Source of the DNA: Dipteris shenzhenensis
Taxonomy: Eukaryota > Polypodiophyta > Polypodiopsida > Gleicheniales
Length of the DNA stretch: 64,000 nucleotides
Assembly (NCBI GenBank): GCA_047967505.1
Contig: CM106540.1
Strand: one strand, 5' to 3'
The notes beneath the pieces were generated by a model that saw only the letters and a program-made list of their open reading frames with translations, was not told where the DNA came from and did no database searches. This document shows, in pieces, positions 37,991 through 49,270 of this stretch; position 1 is the first letter of the stretch; each line of letters begins with the position of its first letter. A program made the translations under genes and the position numbers.

Positions 37991-38602
37991 CTGCAACATC
38001 CAACTCTCATTCGAGAGTTGAGTACCAGACTGAGACCACAACACATATCTCAGATTACAACACACAATTGTGCCCGACAAGTGGCTCTCTGTTCAAGCTT
38101 AGATTGCAACACACAACTCTCATGAGTGCCAAACTTGAAAACATCTCTAAACTTAGGCTACAATACACAACTCTCAAGTTTGATAAGAGAGAAGAGTGCC
38201 AGATTAAGCGAAACCATGCACCCCTTAACCTCATACACATTTATGCAGCCAGTGACCCCTTAACACAAGATTGTACTTGATTGCACAAGTCTTCTTCTGC
38301 TGCTTAATTCTATAGATCTAACAAAAAAGTTAAAACATAATTATATTTAATATGCTGGTAAAATTTTCCAAATATATATATTTATTATATAAAACTTTGA
38401 CGAATTTTCATTTATAATTTTATAATCTTAAGGCTAAACCAAGCTCTATGTTTAACTTTAGTTTCAAATTGTGGCAAATATAGTGATCTTTTATTTTTAT
38501 GAGAGCATATAAACTTTCACAAGCCATATAAAACTTTAGCTTATAATCATCCCTATCACAATGTGGCAGAGTGCCTTAGCCACTTTTTGTAGAAATGAAA
38601 GG

Positions 38603-38734
38603 AAGATGCTTGGCTCTTCAACGCTTTCGTTCATTTTGATAGTGAGCCCGATTGCCAACTCTATAGCAAAGATGCTTGGCTCTTCAACGCTTTCATTCAT
38701 TTTGACAGTGAGCCCGATTGATCACCTGGGTCTC
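38603..38734. repeat. 66-bp direct tandem duplication
   Basis: AGATGCTTGGCTCTTCAACG begins at 38604 and again at 38670. The two copies, ending in GTGAGCCCGATTG, differ at few positions. Confidence 0.85.
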
Positions 38735-39033
38735 GTGAATGATAACGTCTCAATGAGACCTAGAAGGGATCGAGCTGTCTGCAGTCGAGACTCGAGAGTC
38801 CCGACTCTAGTCGATTGCCGCGTTGGGAAATCCGCTCCCAGACCCGAATTGTACAACGTTCCAGGTCCCAGGATTGCAGCATCGATGATCGGAACACCGT
38901 ATGAGCTTGTGGGCAAATACCAATGACCATCATCATCTTTCTTGCCTGAAATGCGCACGTTCAGATGGCCGGAGTCCGGACGGTCCGGACCGTTCCAAAA
39001 CGACAGCTGCAGCTGTGCAACAGTGCCGGCCAC
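38722..39033 (-). CDS. hypothetical small frame, GC-richer than surroundings
   Basis: A 103-residue minus-strand frame starting with ATG (MAGTVAQLQLSFW) and containing the HWYLPTSSYGVPIIDAAI segment. The region 38720-39640 is distinctly richer in G+C than its neighbours and lies upstream of the WRKY gene. I recognise no family and see no convincing splice partner. It could be a gene relic, an exon, or chance. Confidence 0.25.
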   Translation of the reverse strand: MAGTVAQLQLSFWNGPDRPDSGHLNVRISGKKDDDGHWYLPTSSYGVPIIDAAILGPGTLYNSGLGADFPTRQSTRVGTLESRLQTARSLLGLIETLSFTRPR

Positions 39034-39949
39034 CTTGCACGGTTGGTTGCGCTTTGATAGCTAGGAAAACAGCCCCCCGGGCCCCCCCGTTGTACACAAA
39101 CATATATTATATGTTAATTTATTCGCGAGAACTCCGATGGAGCCTGCGGCCTTCTGTCCACACTACTAAAAGTTTTCGAAGCTTTTGCATTTGGGCTAGC
39201 CAAAGCTCTCTCTCATCACAAAAGAATCGTTCTGCTGTTTAAATCGAGGGCGCAGATGGTAAACTACCTATAATACGAATCCATCCTGCCGAACAGGGAA
39301 AGACCGATGAGAGCTTGGAGATTAGAACCTCGAACATGTTTTAATGTGAAATCGTGCAAGGAAAATTGCGAGAGGTTCCAGAAGTAGCCTTGGCCCTTGA
39401 GGATCGGGCCCTTGAGGATCGATTCATCTGAACGTCGAACTTCGAAGGCTGTCTTGTTGGTATTATCGAGGCCAAGCCGTCTCAACCATATGGAGGGCAT
39501 TTGTTGCTTGCGTTGTGATAACCGCCCGCAGAGAGATGACTCACAACCGATTCTGGGAAAGACAACAATGTGGTGTACACACACAATTATATATAATAAT
39601 ATGATCCATCCAAAGCAGCGCAGATTCTCTGTGGACAATTAGAGCCGGCCAGTTTCAGATACAACTACGGAATGATTTTGCGTTCTATGATCGATCCTCC
39701 GAGGCTCAACTACAGGCGCTACAGCGGCCAGCCTACAGGCTACAGGGATAGGCATTTATTCTGAGGAAAATGCCAATCGCTTTAGTGCCACTAATTAAAT
39801 GTTGGGAAGCTTTCAATGAACACCAAATTCCTTAATTTGTTCCTCGGCATCCTTAGTAATAATGAACATATTATTAGAATTATTGCTTTATTATTTACTG
39901 ATCCGGGGTTTCGTTCATTTGCAAATTCAATTATGGATACTCACGCCAA

Positions 39950-40200
39950 TGGCCACCACGTGGCACCATCTCCTTGCGTGCTGACCTGTATTCGAGACTG
40001 TGTCAACGGATACGTTGATGACGTGGCGACTTCCCATTGGTTGGACCCTTACAAATATTTGTCTCCCTAGACAATTCCGCACTTTTTCCCTCTTATTTTT
40101 CACTATTAAAAAAAAAAGTTAAATCTTGTCTTTTCTGTGTCTCTATCTCTCTCTAGGCGGCAAGCGCAGGCATTTCTCTCTCTTTGGGATTGGCACCATT
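39950..40200 (+). promoter_or_regulatory. putative WRKY promoter and leader
   Basis: Upstream of the WRKY gene are a G-box core CACGTG (39957-39962), a TGACGTGG element (40019-40026) and an inverted CCAAT box near 40035. A CT-rich tract (40137-40180), common in plant leaders, follows. The transcription start is not determined. Confidence 0.45.
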
Positions 40201-40722
40201 TCCTCGGATGTTTCTCCGTTTTTCTTCCATTTCCACACTATCCGCTCGGCCTTGAGCTCTCCCCTCTGCCTAGCCACGTCGTCTTTGTAAGAACCCACCA
40301 GCAAAAAATTCTCTTCCGGCTTCATCTTTCCTTGTACCTCCACCATCAAATCTTGATCGCTTTTCTTTGTTTCAACCTATTGATATGTAGCAACAGTCGA
40401 CGTTTTTCCCTTCAACTGCTCGCCTTACCTCCAGAATCCAGGATATCCGTTCTGTAACCTGATCACTCCGTCAGCAGTTCATGTTCACGGTTAAACGAGC
40501 GATTCCAGCAGCTGGAGGGCGTCAGCGTTTGTAGGTATTTGGAATCATGGCATGAACAAGTAAAGAATCTGATAACATAGCACTGACACAGTATCCTGCG
40601 TAGGCCATCTTTTATGAGTCGTTAGATACCGACACTCCTATTTTGTTTGTAACAGCGTATCGGCGGCTTTGAAAAGTTTGAGAATACACGAGAAAGTATG
40701 GTGCGAGGCTTCCGGTGAGGTT

Positions 40723-40785
40723 ATGCAAATAGGACCGTCCTATGCTCTAGACGTTCTTGACCAGTTTTGCAAGCGACATCCATAA
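40723..40785 (+). CDS. upstream ORF directly before the WRKY start
   Basis: A 20-codon frame begins with ATG at 40723 and ends with TAA at 40783-40785, one base before the WRKY ATG at 40787. It is in a different frame. If the leader is unspliced, ribosomes would have to read through or reinitiate, so it may reduce WRKY translation. Further very short upstream frames occur at 40480-40720. Existence in the mature mRNA is an inference. Confidence 0.4.
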   Translation: MQIGPSYALDVLDQFCKRHP

Positions 40786-40786
40786 T

Positions 40787-42398
40787 ATGGGATTTCAGGA
40801 AAAACACACAATGCCTGCAGAGACGCTGTCTTTGTGCCTTCCACGAAATTCTGATAGGGATCATCAGGTGCAAGAAGCGGCAAAGGAAGGTCTGGAAAGT
40901 GCGCATCACCTCATGTGTATGCTCTCACAGCAGCAGCAGCGACAGCACATGTCAAACGATTGCAGTTCAGCAGCCGGTGAAACCCTTGTAAAGTTTCGCA
41001 AGGTGGTTAGCTTGTTGAGCAGAAAGGGACATGCAAGAGTAAGGCGAGGTCCCAGCAAGTCCAAAGGCGCCCCAAATGTTCTTGAGCATGGGTTTATGGA
41101 TACCTCTCCTCATCTTCTGGACTCTTGCAGCACGCATGATTCTGTTACTTGTCACTCGCGTTCTCTTGATAATGGGGTTGCACATACTATCGGACAACGT
41201 TTACCATGCCAAAGTTCTCCACTGCAGATGAGAAATATTGCGCAAACTTTTCTACGCCAAAGTTCTCCACTGCAGATAAGAAATATTGGAGGGCTCATCC
41301 AATACCGCAATCCACGTCTTTCACAAAAAATACGTGCCCAACGGACTGAGCATGTGCAGCCTCTAAATATTCCGCCTGATCTCTTATTGAGGACTCCATA
41401 CGCGAAAATGGAGAGCTCACTTAGTGGCCCTCGCCTTTCGCCAACGCAGTCATTCTTATCATCCCTCAGTATGGATGGTAGTGTGATCAACGAGAAGCAG
41501 CTTGCGCTCCATCAATCACTTAGCCACTTACAAGATAGGACTGCAGCTTCTTCAGAAAGGAAATGCTCCGCTAACGAAGATGAAGCCAGGGGACAGTTTG
41601 CATCCTTGGGGCGATGCCACTGCTCTAAGAGAAGGTAAGAAATGGCGGTTTTAGAATGACAATGCTCGTCATTTTTCATGAGCATGGGAAGACGTTTCGA
41701 TCTCTGGTTTATTTAAGGAGTTTCATTGTAGTTGCAGTACCAGGTCTCTTTGTTTCCTCTGAAGTTCATTAAAAGCCAAATTGCAAGTGGAAAAATATCA
41801 AATTTGTACTCTTTTTTGTCATGAATCCGTAGGTTTATAGCACTGCGCTCTCGGGAAAAAAAGCAGTGTTTAATTTCGCAATTTATTTCTCATTATTTCT
41901 CGTGAAGCCCAAGGATTGGGTACTGGGATGATAGTATTAGCAGAGGCCAAAAACGTGGAAATTAAGCCTGGATCTTCTACATTCTGCCCTTTTGCAGGAG
42001 AATAAGGGTGAGACGGATAATAACAGTTCCAGCAATCAGCAATAGACTGGCTGATATACCACCAGATAACTATTCCTGGCGGAAATATGGACAGAAGCCA
42101 ATTAAAGGGTCTCCTCATCCCAGGTAAATCTTTGCTTTTTTGTAAGGACCTGTTATGGATAAGGTTGTTTACGTGACAAAAATGAGGTTGTTTGCAAGCT
42201 GTATACTCAAGCGAGCAACTAAGAAGAACGTTGCAACGCAGGGGGTACTATAAGTGCAGTACTGTGAGGGGCTGCCCTGCCAGAAAACATGTGGAGCGTT
42301 CTGCACATGATTCGACAATGTTGATTGTAACATATGAAGGGGATCACAACCACCAACAAATTACGGCAGGCGCGGGTGACACTTTTGTCGTCCTCTAG
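40787..42398 (+). CDS. WRKY transcription factor, group IId
   Basis: Three exons, 40787-41634, 41998-42123 and 42242-42398, encode 376 residues; all splice sites are GT/AG and phases agree. Near residues 55-80 is the calmodulin-binding motif of group IId ([20 protein letters not shown]). The plant zinc-cluster motif CHCSKRR lies at the exon 1-2 junction. The WRKY domain follows: [20 protein letters not shown], then the zinc finger C-X5-C-X23-H-X-H ending GDHNH. The second intron splits PR|GYYKC, the conserved WRKY-domain intron. Such nuclear proteins bind W-box (TTGAC) promoters in defence and stress signalling. I chose ATG 40787 (good context, A at -3 and G at +4); the open frame upstream of it has no ATG. 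The gene looks intact. Confidence 0.95.
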
Positions 42399-43367
42399 AA
42401 AAACTCAGAAGTAGGTTGAAGGATCATGTAAAAAGGTTTTGACGTGCTGCCAATGTCGGTGGCCATGGTTGGAGATCTTGGCCATCGAGTTGAAAATGGA
42501 GCGCGAGAAGGCCTCGTTGGCTAGTGGTTGCACCGGATGATCAGTGCAATTGTATACTAGCCATTGGAGTGTAAAGCTCTCGCATGCCGTTATCTAGTGA
42601 TTGCAACAGAATTGCTTTGCAAGCTGGCCGCTAATGTAAGCAGCTGCCAATTTTGTGATGCATCACCCGTCCTAAAATTTGCCCCGCGTTCCACTGGTTC
42701 TGCTCATGTAGAGCATTTTCAGTTTGCTAAGTGAGTTTGCGCATGCTCAACCCAAACGTGGAAGACTATCGTGTTTATTGTTCGACAACTTTTGGCTGGT
42801 GCTTTTTCACAAGCAAACATTTTAAGTACATCTTTTTAATACATATAACATCGTTTCCTCCTAAGGGTTTATGGAAAATTGGGATTTCCCCTCCCCAAAT
42901 TGTGTAGATGTTTTGTTTTTTCATGTTGGTGAACATGACTCCTTTAAAATTTAGCTAGTGAGTATTGTGCTAGTTTGTTAACCTTGACCCTAACCTATTA
43001 TAAGAATTGTTCGTGGACATCAAAGAATATTGCTTTCTTTACTACTACCTTAACTACTCTTTGTATCATTAAAGAGACTATTAGGACCATTTTAGAAAGT
43101 AGTGTTAACGGGCATTAAACGTTTCCTTTCTTTAGTGCTCGATCGCAGGGCCGAATTGGCTTTTTGCCACCTTTTTGTAAATTGAATGAGATGAATTACA
43201 TTCATTGGGCCTAGCCGAGGGAGTGTCTGATTATTTTGTACAAGAGGGAATGATCTGATCAATATATACAGCTAGTATCACTGATGTTGATTTTGTCCAA
43301 ATGTGATCTATGGATGACCCATCGATTGTGGTTGGTGTGTTAATCAATTATCGCATGTACTTGTGAA
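42399..43367. other. 3' flank of WRKY gene
   Basis: No further coding sequence is recognised. The 3' UTR and polyadenylation site of the WRKY gene should lie in the first few hundred bases. Confidence 0.45.
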
Positions 43368-44695
43368 TCATGAAATCTTGTAGACTTTTTTATTTATAGT
43401 TTCTTTATTTGATTCTATGTTGAAATTTCCTATGATGTAAGTAAGTGTGCCTCGAGCTATCAATGAGAGCATTTCTTGGATTGCATTAATAAGGTGTTTT
43501 GTGTTTGTTCTTACTGGCTTGTAGACATTTATTATTGGTAATTTATGTATGTATAATGTTTTGAATATTGTGAATAAAGACTCAGCACCTTTGTTGTAGT
43601 AGTATCTTGGTTTGTAGATGTTTAGATGTTTGTAGTCCTTTGTGTTTGTTAACGTTGTTGAATGTTGGGAGATCGATGCAATCATGCTCTTTTGTGTGAG
43701 TTTCTTGAAAGCAAAGGATTGTTGTTGCAAGCATGCTATATGTAGAGAGAATGTCTTCTTTGTCTGATGATAGGGACCTTCTATTTAGTGATTGAAGATT
43801 TTCCTTGAGTGTTTTGTTCATGGAGAAGTCAATCGGGTCCAATGTCCATGAAGAGCTTGTTTTTAGGCATTTGATTTCCTTGACTATCTTGGAGTTGACT
43901 TTTATGTGTTTTTGTTCGAGTTTCTTCAGGATGTAAATATTAGTCGAATCATGCACACGGGCCATGTGTACTAGTCCAAGCGTCTTAGTGTGTACTAGTC
44001 CAAGTGTCTTAATGGAGAGGCCTTGTGAATGGTGTATAATTCTTGTTCCTATTGGTTGTATGAGAAATTGTATTTGAAAAAATGTATAAAAGTGGTGTTT
44101 TTCTACTTGGAACTCACATTCAATTTGTAGTATCATTGTCCATGTATGTAGTCTATTGTCGCTATAGAGAGACCTATTCTTGTAGCATACTTGTTTGCTT
44201 GTGTTCTTGTCATTGAATCAGGTCCAAATGATAGGTGGTTTCCTATTCATCTTTGAGTTTATGGAAACACTGTTTATACCCTTTACCAATTCATCCACGA
44301 TATCCAAGTTTCATGAGTAGATCTTAATTAGTATCCCCATTAAATATAAGTTTTGAATGTAGGCCTCCAATGCACTTAGGATTGGTTGGTACTTTGATTG
44401 ATTTTCTACATGTCTTGTGTTTTCTATTGTTTGCTTTTATGATGTGTGCTTCTGTACAGAGGAGATTGAACACTTTGTCATTGGGTATGTCCTTTGATGT
44501 GGTCGTGTAGAAGAGATGTGAAATCATATGTTTCTCTTGTGGGAGAAGATGATATAGGTTGTTAATATTCTATAGATCTATGTCTGTTTGCTTTCCTATG
44601 TGCAATTTGTTAAGCATGGCAAGGAGGGGTTATTATTCTATAATACCAATCATAGCTTGAGCTCATAGTAGCGCACATGGTTTTTCCAAATGGAT

Positions 44696-44700
44696 AGAAG
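44696..44700. other. target-site duplication AGAAG (left)
   Basis: AGAAG directly precedes the 5' LTR at 44701 and recurs directly after the 3' LTR at 46912-46916. Confidence 0.95.
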
Positions 44701-44988
44701 TGTTGGGATATCTCAAGGTGTATGCCTCAGGCACACCTTATGTTTCTATGTGTGAGTGCTAGAGGCACAGTTAGGTGCCCACAAGCACAGTTAGGTGGTG
44801 GAGAGCCACATAGGATGATTGAGAGAATATAGGAGCAGATTGAGGAGATGATTGTGGAGCTCTGAGGTCATCAGTGATGTCAGTGAGCTTGTATGAGGTG
44901 CCTACTTAAGGACCTCACTTTTCTTCATTCCATAAGCAAGTATTCTGAGTTTGTGTCCACTCTACTCTTTCTTTTCAGTATTCCAACA
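44701..44988 (+). repeat. 5' LTR of small element
   Basis: It begins TGTTGGGATATC and ends TTCCAACA. The primer site TGGTATCAGAGC follows at 44989-45000. The AGGCACAGTTAGGTG-type motif is duplicated inside. Confidence 0.95.
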
Positions 44989-45000
44989 TGGTATCAGAGC
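44989..45000 (+). promoter_or_regulatory. primer-binding site, tRNA-iMet type
   Basis: TGGTATCAGAGC immediately after the LTR terminal CA. Confidence 0.95.
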
Positions 45001-45847
45001 CATTTGATCCCCCTTGAGCCCATTTCTGCCACATCATCATCTTCTTCTTCATCTTCTTCTTCTCCATTTTCCTCTTTCTTCCCAAAATCTTTGAGAGCTT
45101 GGTTCTCCATCTACAGACGGCCATTGCCCAAACCCTCTGAGCTGGAAACTCCTCTAGTATGGGCAAACTTCCACCTGCAAGCAATTGAAGAAAAAACATC
45201 TGTGGTGGCTGCCATTCTCCAAATAGCGAATTTCTTCTGTTGCTCAATACTCCCTGCCTGCTCCGCCATTGCCTGAGCCCTCTTAGGAGTAGATGGGCGA
45301 CCTCAAGACAAAGGTTTTGAGCCATTTTTCAGGTCATTTGGTTTAGTAACGAGGGAGAAATCGTCAAAACTCAGTTTCAGCCTGTAGCAACTCTCCCGGG
45401 CAAAAGTGCCCACCATTTCGTCCAACCTCTGTGCTGGACCTTCTCTGGTATATGAGCTTTCTTTTGTTTCAGAAAGCCCTCTTTTCCTTGCTTTGAAGAG
45501 TGAGCTACAAGCCCTCCAAGTTCAGCTTTTCAGTTTTGACAGTTTTGGACAAGTTTTTGAAGATGATGCTACATAAAATGCTACTCTAGCATTTCTGGTT
45601 TTTTGAAGCTTTCAATAACTTCAGTACAAGTGTGGATTCAGTTTTGTTTTGACTTGATAGACCTGGTTTTGATTGGAAAGTGTTTATTTCATCCACTTCT
45701 ATGAAGCATATAAGAAGAAGCATCATTGTTTGAAATTTGGTCACAAGACTTTGCTACATTAAATGCTTATATTTTGAAGCATTTCAGTTGTTATTCTAAG
45801 CCCTGTAAGAGAGAAGACACTACCCAATACTTGGGTTAGAGCCTCTC

Positions 45848-46250
45848 ATGGCTTGCTTATGCAAAATATGTGAAAAGCCAAAACATAAAGCAATGTCTTG
45901 TTATGCTACAAAGGATGAAAATGCCAATCTGACTTCCTTGTTGAAGATTGCCAAAAAAAATGGTTGCCAAAAAGGAAGCAACTACAGAGATCTACCCTCT
46001 CATGGAACTTTTATTTGACTCCAAGTACAAGAAAAAGATGAAGGTCAGATACCTAAGATATGCTTCTCTACACAACTATGGAGATGACAAGATAATTGTT
46101 CTCTTGAAGGATATGACTTTCAGATCCACTTGTTCTATCATAGTATCATCTTATAAGGCACTAGACACTGCCCATGTGGTAAGACCTTGCCTTGACATGG
46201 ATATTTTGCCTCCACAAGATGAGGCATCCCATGAAGATTATGCATTTTAA
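45848..46250 (+). CDS. gag-like zinc-knuckle frame with shift at an A run
   Basis: From ATG 45848 the frame reads a CX2CX4HX4C knuckle (CKICEKPKHKAMSC) and continues to a run of eight A (about 45952-45959). There the coherent reading moves by one base into the frame ending at 46250 (KEATTEIYPLMELLFDS, later KDMTFRSTCSIIVSSYKALD). One A too many in the run explains the break; a programmed shift is possible but less likely. The knuckle suggests a role in RNA packaging. The downstream part is not a family I recognise. Confidence 0.55.
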
Positions 46251-46610
46251 ACATCTCTATGTATGCTCCAGATCTCTCTTTTTATGTCAAGGTACTCAGC
46301 CTGGATAGTCCTCCAAAATGAATGAAATAAAATATTGTGTTTTTGTGTGTTTTGTAAACACCTCTGGTCACCTTATGATGTAGGCCATGTGTGTTTTGCT
46401 CCATGGTACCTCCTGCAGACATTGTGTGCATGTACATGCAGGGGAGATAACCATTGGAAGGTCTTTCTGTATCCCTTTTTTGTTTACCTTACACCCAAGG
46501 GAACCCTTGCTAGCATGAGAACCTAGCCATAGATTTATCCTTGACCACCATGAGATGGCATGAGAAACTATGAGACTAGATGTATCCTTGACATAGCCTG
46601 AGGCATTTCC

Positions 46611-46623
46611 TTGAGGGGGGGTT
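46611..46623 (+). promoter_or_regulatory. polypurine tract of small element
   Basis: TTGAGGGGGGGTT (46611-46623), with the G-run ending three bases before the 3' LTR starts at 46624. Confidence 0.75.
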
Positions 46624-46911
46624 TGTTGGGATATCTCAAGGTGTATGCCTCAGGCACACCTTATGTTTCTATGTGTGAGTGCTAGAGGCACAGTTAGGTG
46701 CCCACAAGCACAGTTAGGTGGTGGAGAGCCACATAGGATGATTGAGAGAATATAGGAGCAGATTGAGAAGATGATTGTGGAGCTCTGAGGTCATCAGTGA
46801 TGTCAGTGAGCTTGTATGAGGTGCCTACTTAAGGACCTCACTTTTCTTCATTCCATAAGCAAGTATTCTGAGTTTGTGTCCACTCTACTCTTTCTTTTCA
46901 GTATTCCAACA
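46624..46911 (+). repeat. 3' LTR of small element
   Basis: Same length and nearly the same sequence as the 5' LTR (one visible G/A change, at about 46768). AGAAG follows. Confidence 0.95.
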
Positions 46912-49270
46912 AGAAGTATGGCTAGGGCTGATGGGCTGTAGCAAAAAATCGAATTGTCTTTTGTTGAGCTTGCTTGACATAGGTCACCACGGAAAAGAAC
47001 ATGTACCCCACTGAGAGGTTCAATGTGATTGTGCTTGATTTCTTGCATATGCATGTTGGTTGCAATGGAAGTGTTTTGTAGCAATTACAAGTTCTTATAC
47101 AATGATGGAAAGTGTTGGAGCTTCTCTACTACTAGAGTTATGTAGCTTATGTCATGAAAAAAAGATGTAGAGCCGAGTGTATAGTTGTCGTCCAATATTG
47201 TATGCTACTTTTCTTGTGTATGCAAGAAGTAGAGCTACTTGGCACCTCCATGTCATATGTTTGCTTGTGTGAGTAGTAGCATAGTAGAGCTTGCATTTTG
47301 AGCAATAGCATGAAAGTTTTCCCTGTGCTAGCATTCCTTGAGAGGAATAATATAAAACAATGGCCTAGGAATATGAGTAGGTACTTGAGGATTATTCGCT
47401 TTTCATGATTAAGTTTTTGGAACATGCTAAAGTATTGTGGATTTCCCATTACATTGTAAGTGGTGTAGCTTGTGTGAATGAATTGGATTTGCCTTTGCTC
47501 TACGTCCATTTCTTCTCTAAGGTCATATTGCTCTCTCTCATTTCTTGCCGTTGACATATGTGTAGACATGGAAGTCTCGATCGAAGCAGTCCATGTCAGA
47601 GCTTGTAATGAGTGTGCTAATTCGATTTACTCTTCGTTTTCACTGTATAAATCGTGCCATGTAGGGCATTCCATGCTCATTCTATGCTCCTTTTGGATGA
47701 AGGTGGGTACAAGAGGCAAAGCTCCCTGCAACCCTTTTCAAGATCCTTAGCCTTATGATAATTGTTGAATCTTATCTATTTTCAGCATCTTCTTTTTTTG
47801 CATGTGTTGCTTGCATAATTGTACTGACACATGAATTTACCAAGCATACATTTTGGAGTTAGTTTGTGTGGTTTGCATATTTGTTAATAAAGAAAATGTC
47901 CTTGGTGTTTGGCTCCATTTTCTATGGCTTCCATCATCTCTTAAGCAGCAATGTTCTGTCTTCAAGCAAGCTTGTGTTTATGTAAGCAAATTCTCTTGTG
48001 CTGCTTGTTAGTAGTAGTGACAATGTGAGGTATATAGCTTGCTATGCACTGATCATGTGATGAATGTTGAGTATAGCATTAACAACCCTACGTACACACT
48101 CATTTGCAAGTGTATTTGCCTCTATGTGCTATGCTATGGCTTGCTTGATTGCCTCTATTGTTGCTTTGTCTGCTTTTGTGATGCACAATGTGCAATAACC
48201 AATAGCTCCATGTGGGTAGTAAAAAAATTGTACATCCATGTTTGCTTCTCATAGAGTTGACAATGTTGGATTGAAATTGTTAGTGTATATGTCTTTCGGG
48301 TGCCTCTTTAAGTAAATAGTAGGCTGAGCTATACTTGATCACAATGCGAGCATGTACTCTTCTTTGCTCAACTGAAGATACTTTAGAAATGAATCAAAAT
48401 CAAGAACCATTGTTGTGGGGTCCTCGAGCAATTTGTTGATCCTCCGTATTATTTTCTTTGTAGGTTTCTGTTATGATTCCCTCATGGATGGGTACAAAAA
48501 TCTAATTTCATGCATTGGTGGTTGAGCGAATCCGAACTTGTAGTCCTAGTTCCTTATTTTTCAAGCTCTCTTGTATTTGTGTGATTTCAAGTCCTTATTT
48601 GGCATTCTCAATCGCCAGAGGTCTGTTGTGATGTATTTGTCAAAAAATGCTATTATGTATCCATCCATGGACCTTTGAAAGTCAGATGCATCCCTCACCC
48701 AAAGCAGACCATGATCATACCACTGGCTCCCTCTATTTTGGAATTCAGTGACCAAAAAACAGTCGATCATCTTGCATAGGATGGTGCTATCATCTTTCAA
48801 TAATTGTTTTAAGGCTTGAAATCTATGAGCATGATATTGGGTAGTAGAGACAGGATTAGAGAGAATAAGATCATGTACGTTTGGATTGTCTTTTCACAAT
48901 AGCGAAAGAGTAGCGAAAGGTGTTCATTTCATAATGCTTGGAGGCCTGCTAGTAGTGGTTCCCACAACTTCTTAACTACAGAGAATGTAACAAAGAATGA
49001 AGGTGGTCCCAATTTCCTTACCATGACAAATACGTTCTTGTTAAGTTTGTGCTTATAATCCGTTGGTGTCCTCAATTGGAATCCAATATTTGATGAAAGA
49101 CGCTTCTCTATGTTTGTATCAATCAAATAATCTTTTACTTGAAGTGTCCTTCATTGTAGTCAACCTTTTTGCATTCGAATCCATGTGGGTCATTGTTTGC
49201 TTGGGTGTAGCCATTTTTGGTAAGGTTCAGGGACTTTTCTGTATATAGATATCTTGCATGATCCATAACT

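Larger units (their letters stand above)
44701..46911 (+). mobile_element. small non-autonomous LTR retrotransposon (TR-GAG-like)
   Basis: 2211 bp, with two 288-bp LTRs (44701-44988, 46624-46911) that are nearly identical, a perfect tRNA-iMet primer site and a G-rich purine tract before the 3' LTR. TSD AGAAG. It has no protease, integrase or RT, so it depends on another element. The interior encodes a gag-like zinc knuckle protein, which puts it with terminal-repeat elements carrying only GAG. It inserted into the Helentron-like helicase gene, whose homology resumes on either side. The almost unchanged LTRs point to a recent insertion. Confidence 0.95.
43368..49270 (-). pseudogene. Helentron-like Rep-helicase-endonuclease (decayed)
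   Basis: Read on minus, the order is Rep N-terminal domain (48929-49126, VFVMVRKLGPPSFFVTFS), Rep core (48561-48800, EFQNRG and DHGLLWV in place of the HUH loop), and Rep C-terminal part (48240-48540, NFNPTLSTL and ANMDVQF). A Pif1-type helicase follows, with Walker A ASTGKT (about 47320), Walker B LFRGDLCQ (about 46985), LDIVDELVKGINSVS (about 44300) and IHHSQG (about 44030). Last is an exonuclease-endonuclease-phosphatase domain with CFQETH (about 43710) and IIGNFNIE (about 43430). Rep-Hel with a C-terminal endonuclease is the Helentron/Helitron2 arrangement. Many stops and frameshifts, a lost first His of HUH and the 44701-46911 insertion make it dead. Confidence 0.88.

Noticed and set aside
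37915-38280. 121-residue plus-strand frame
   Set aside because: It consists of a degenerate repeat (CTCAAGTTT/AACACACAACTCTC-like) and overlaps the kinase pseudogene in antisense.
39264-39638. 124-residue minus-strand frame upstream of the WRKY gene
   Set aside because: It begins with TTG, has no recognisable domain and no clear splice partner; kept out of the gene list.
40137-40457. 106-residue frame in the WRKY leader
   Set aside because: It lies in a CT-rich leader, does not start with ATG, and has no recognisable domain.
40757-40786. WRKY start ten codons upstream
   Set aside because: The frame there begins with TTG, not ATG. The first ATG in frame is 40787, in good context.
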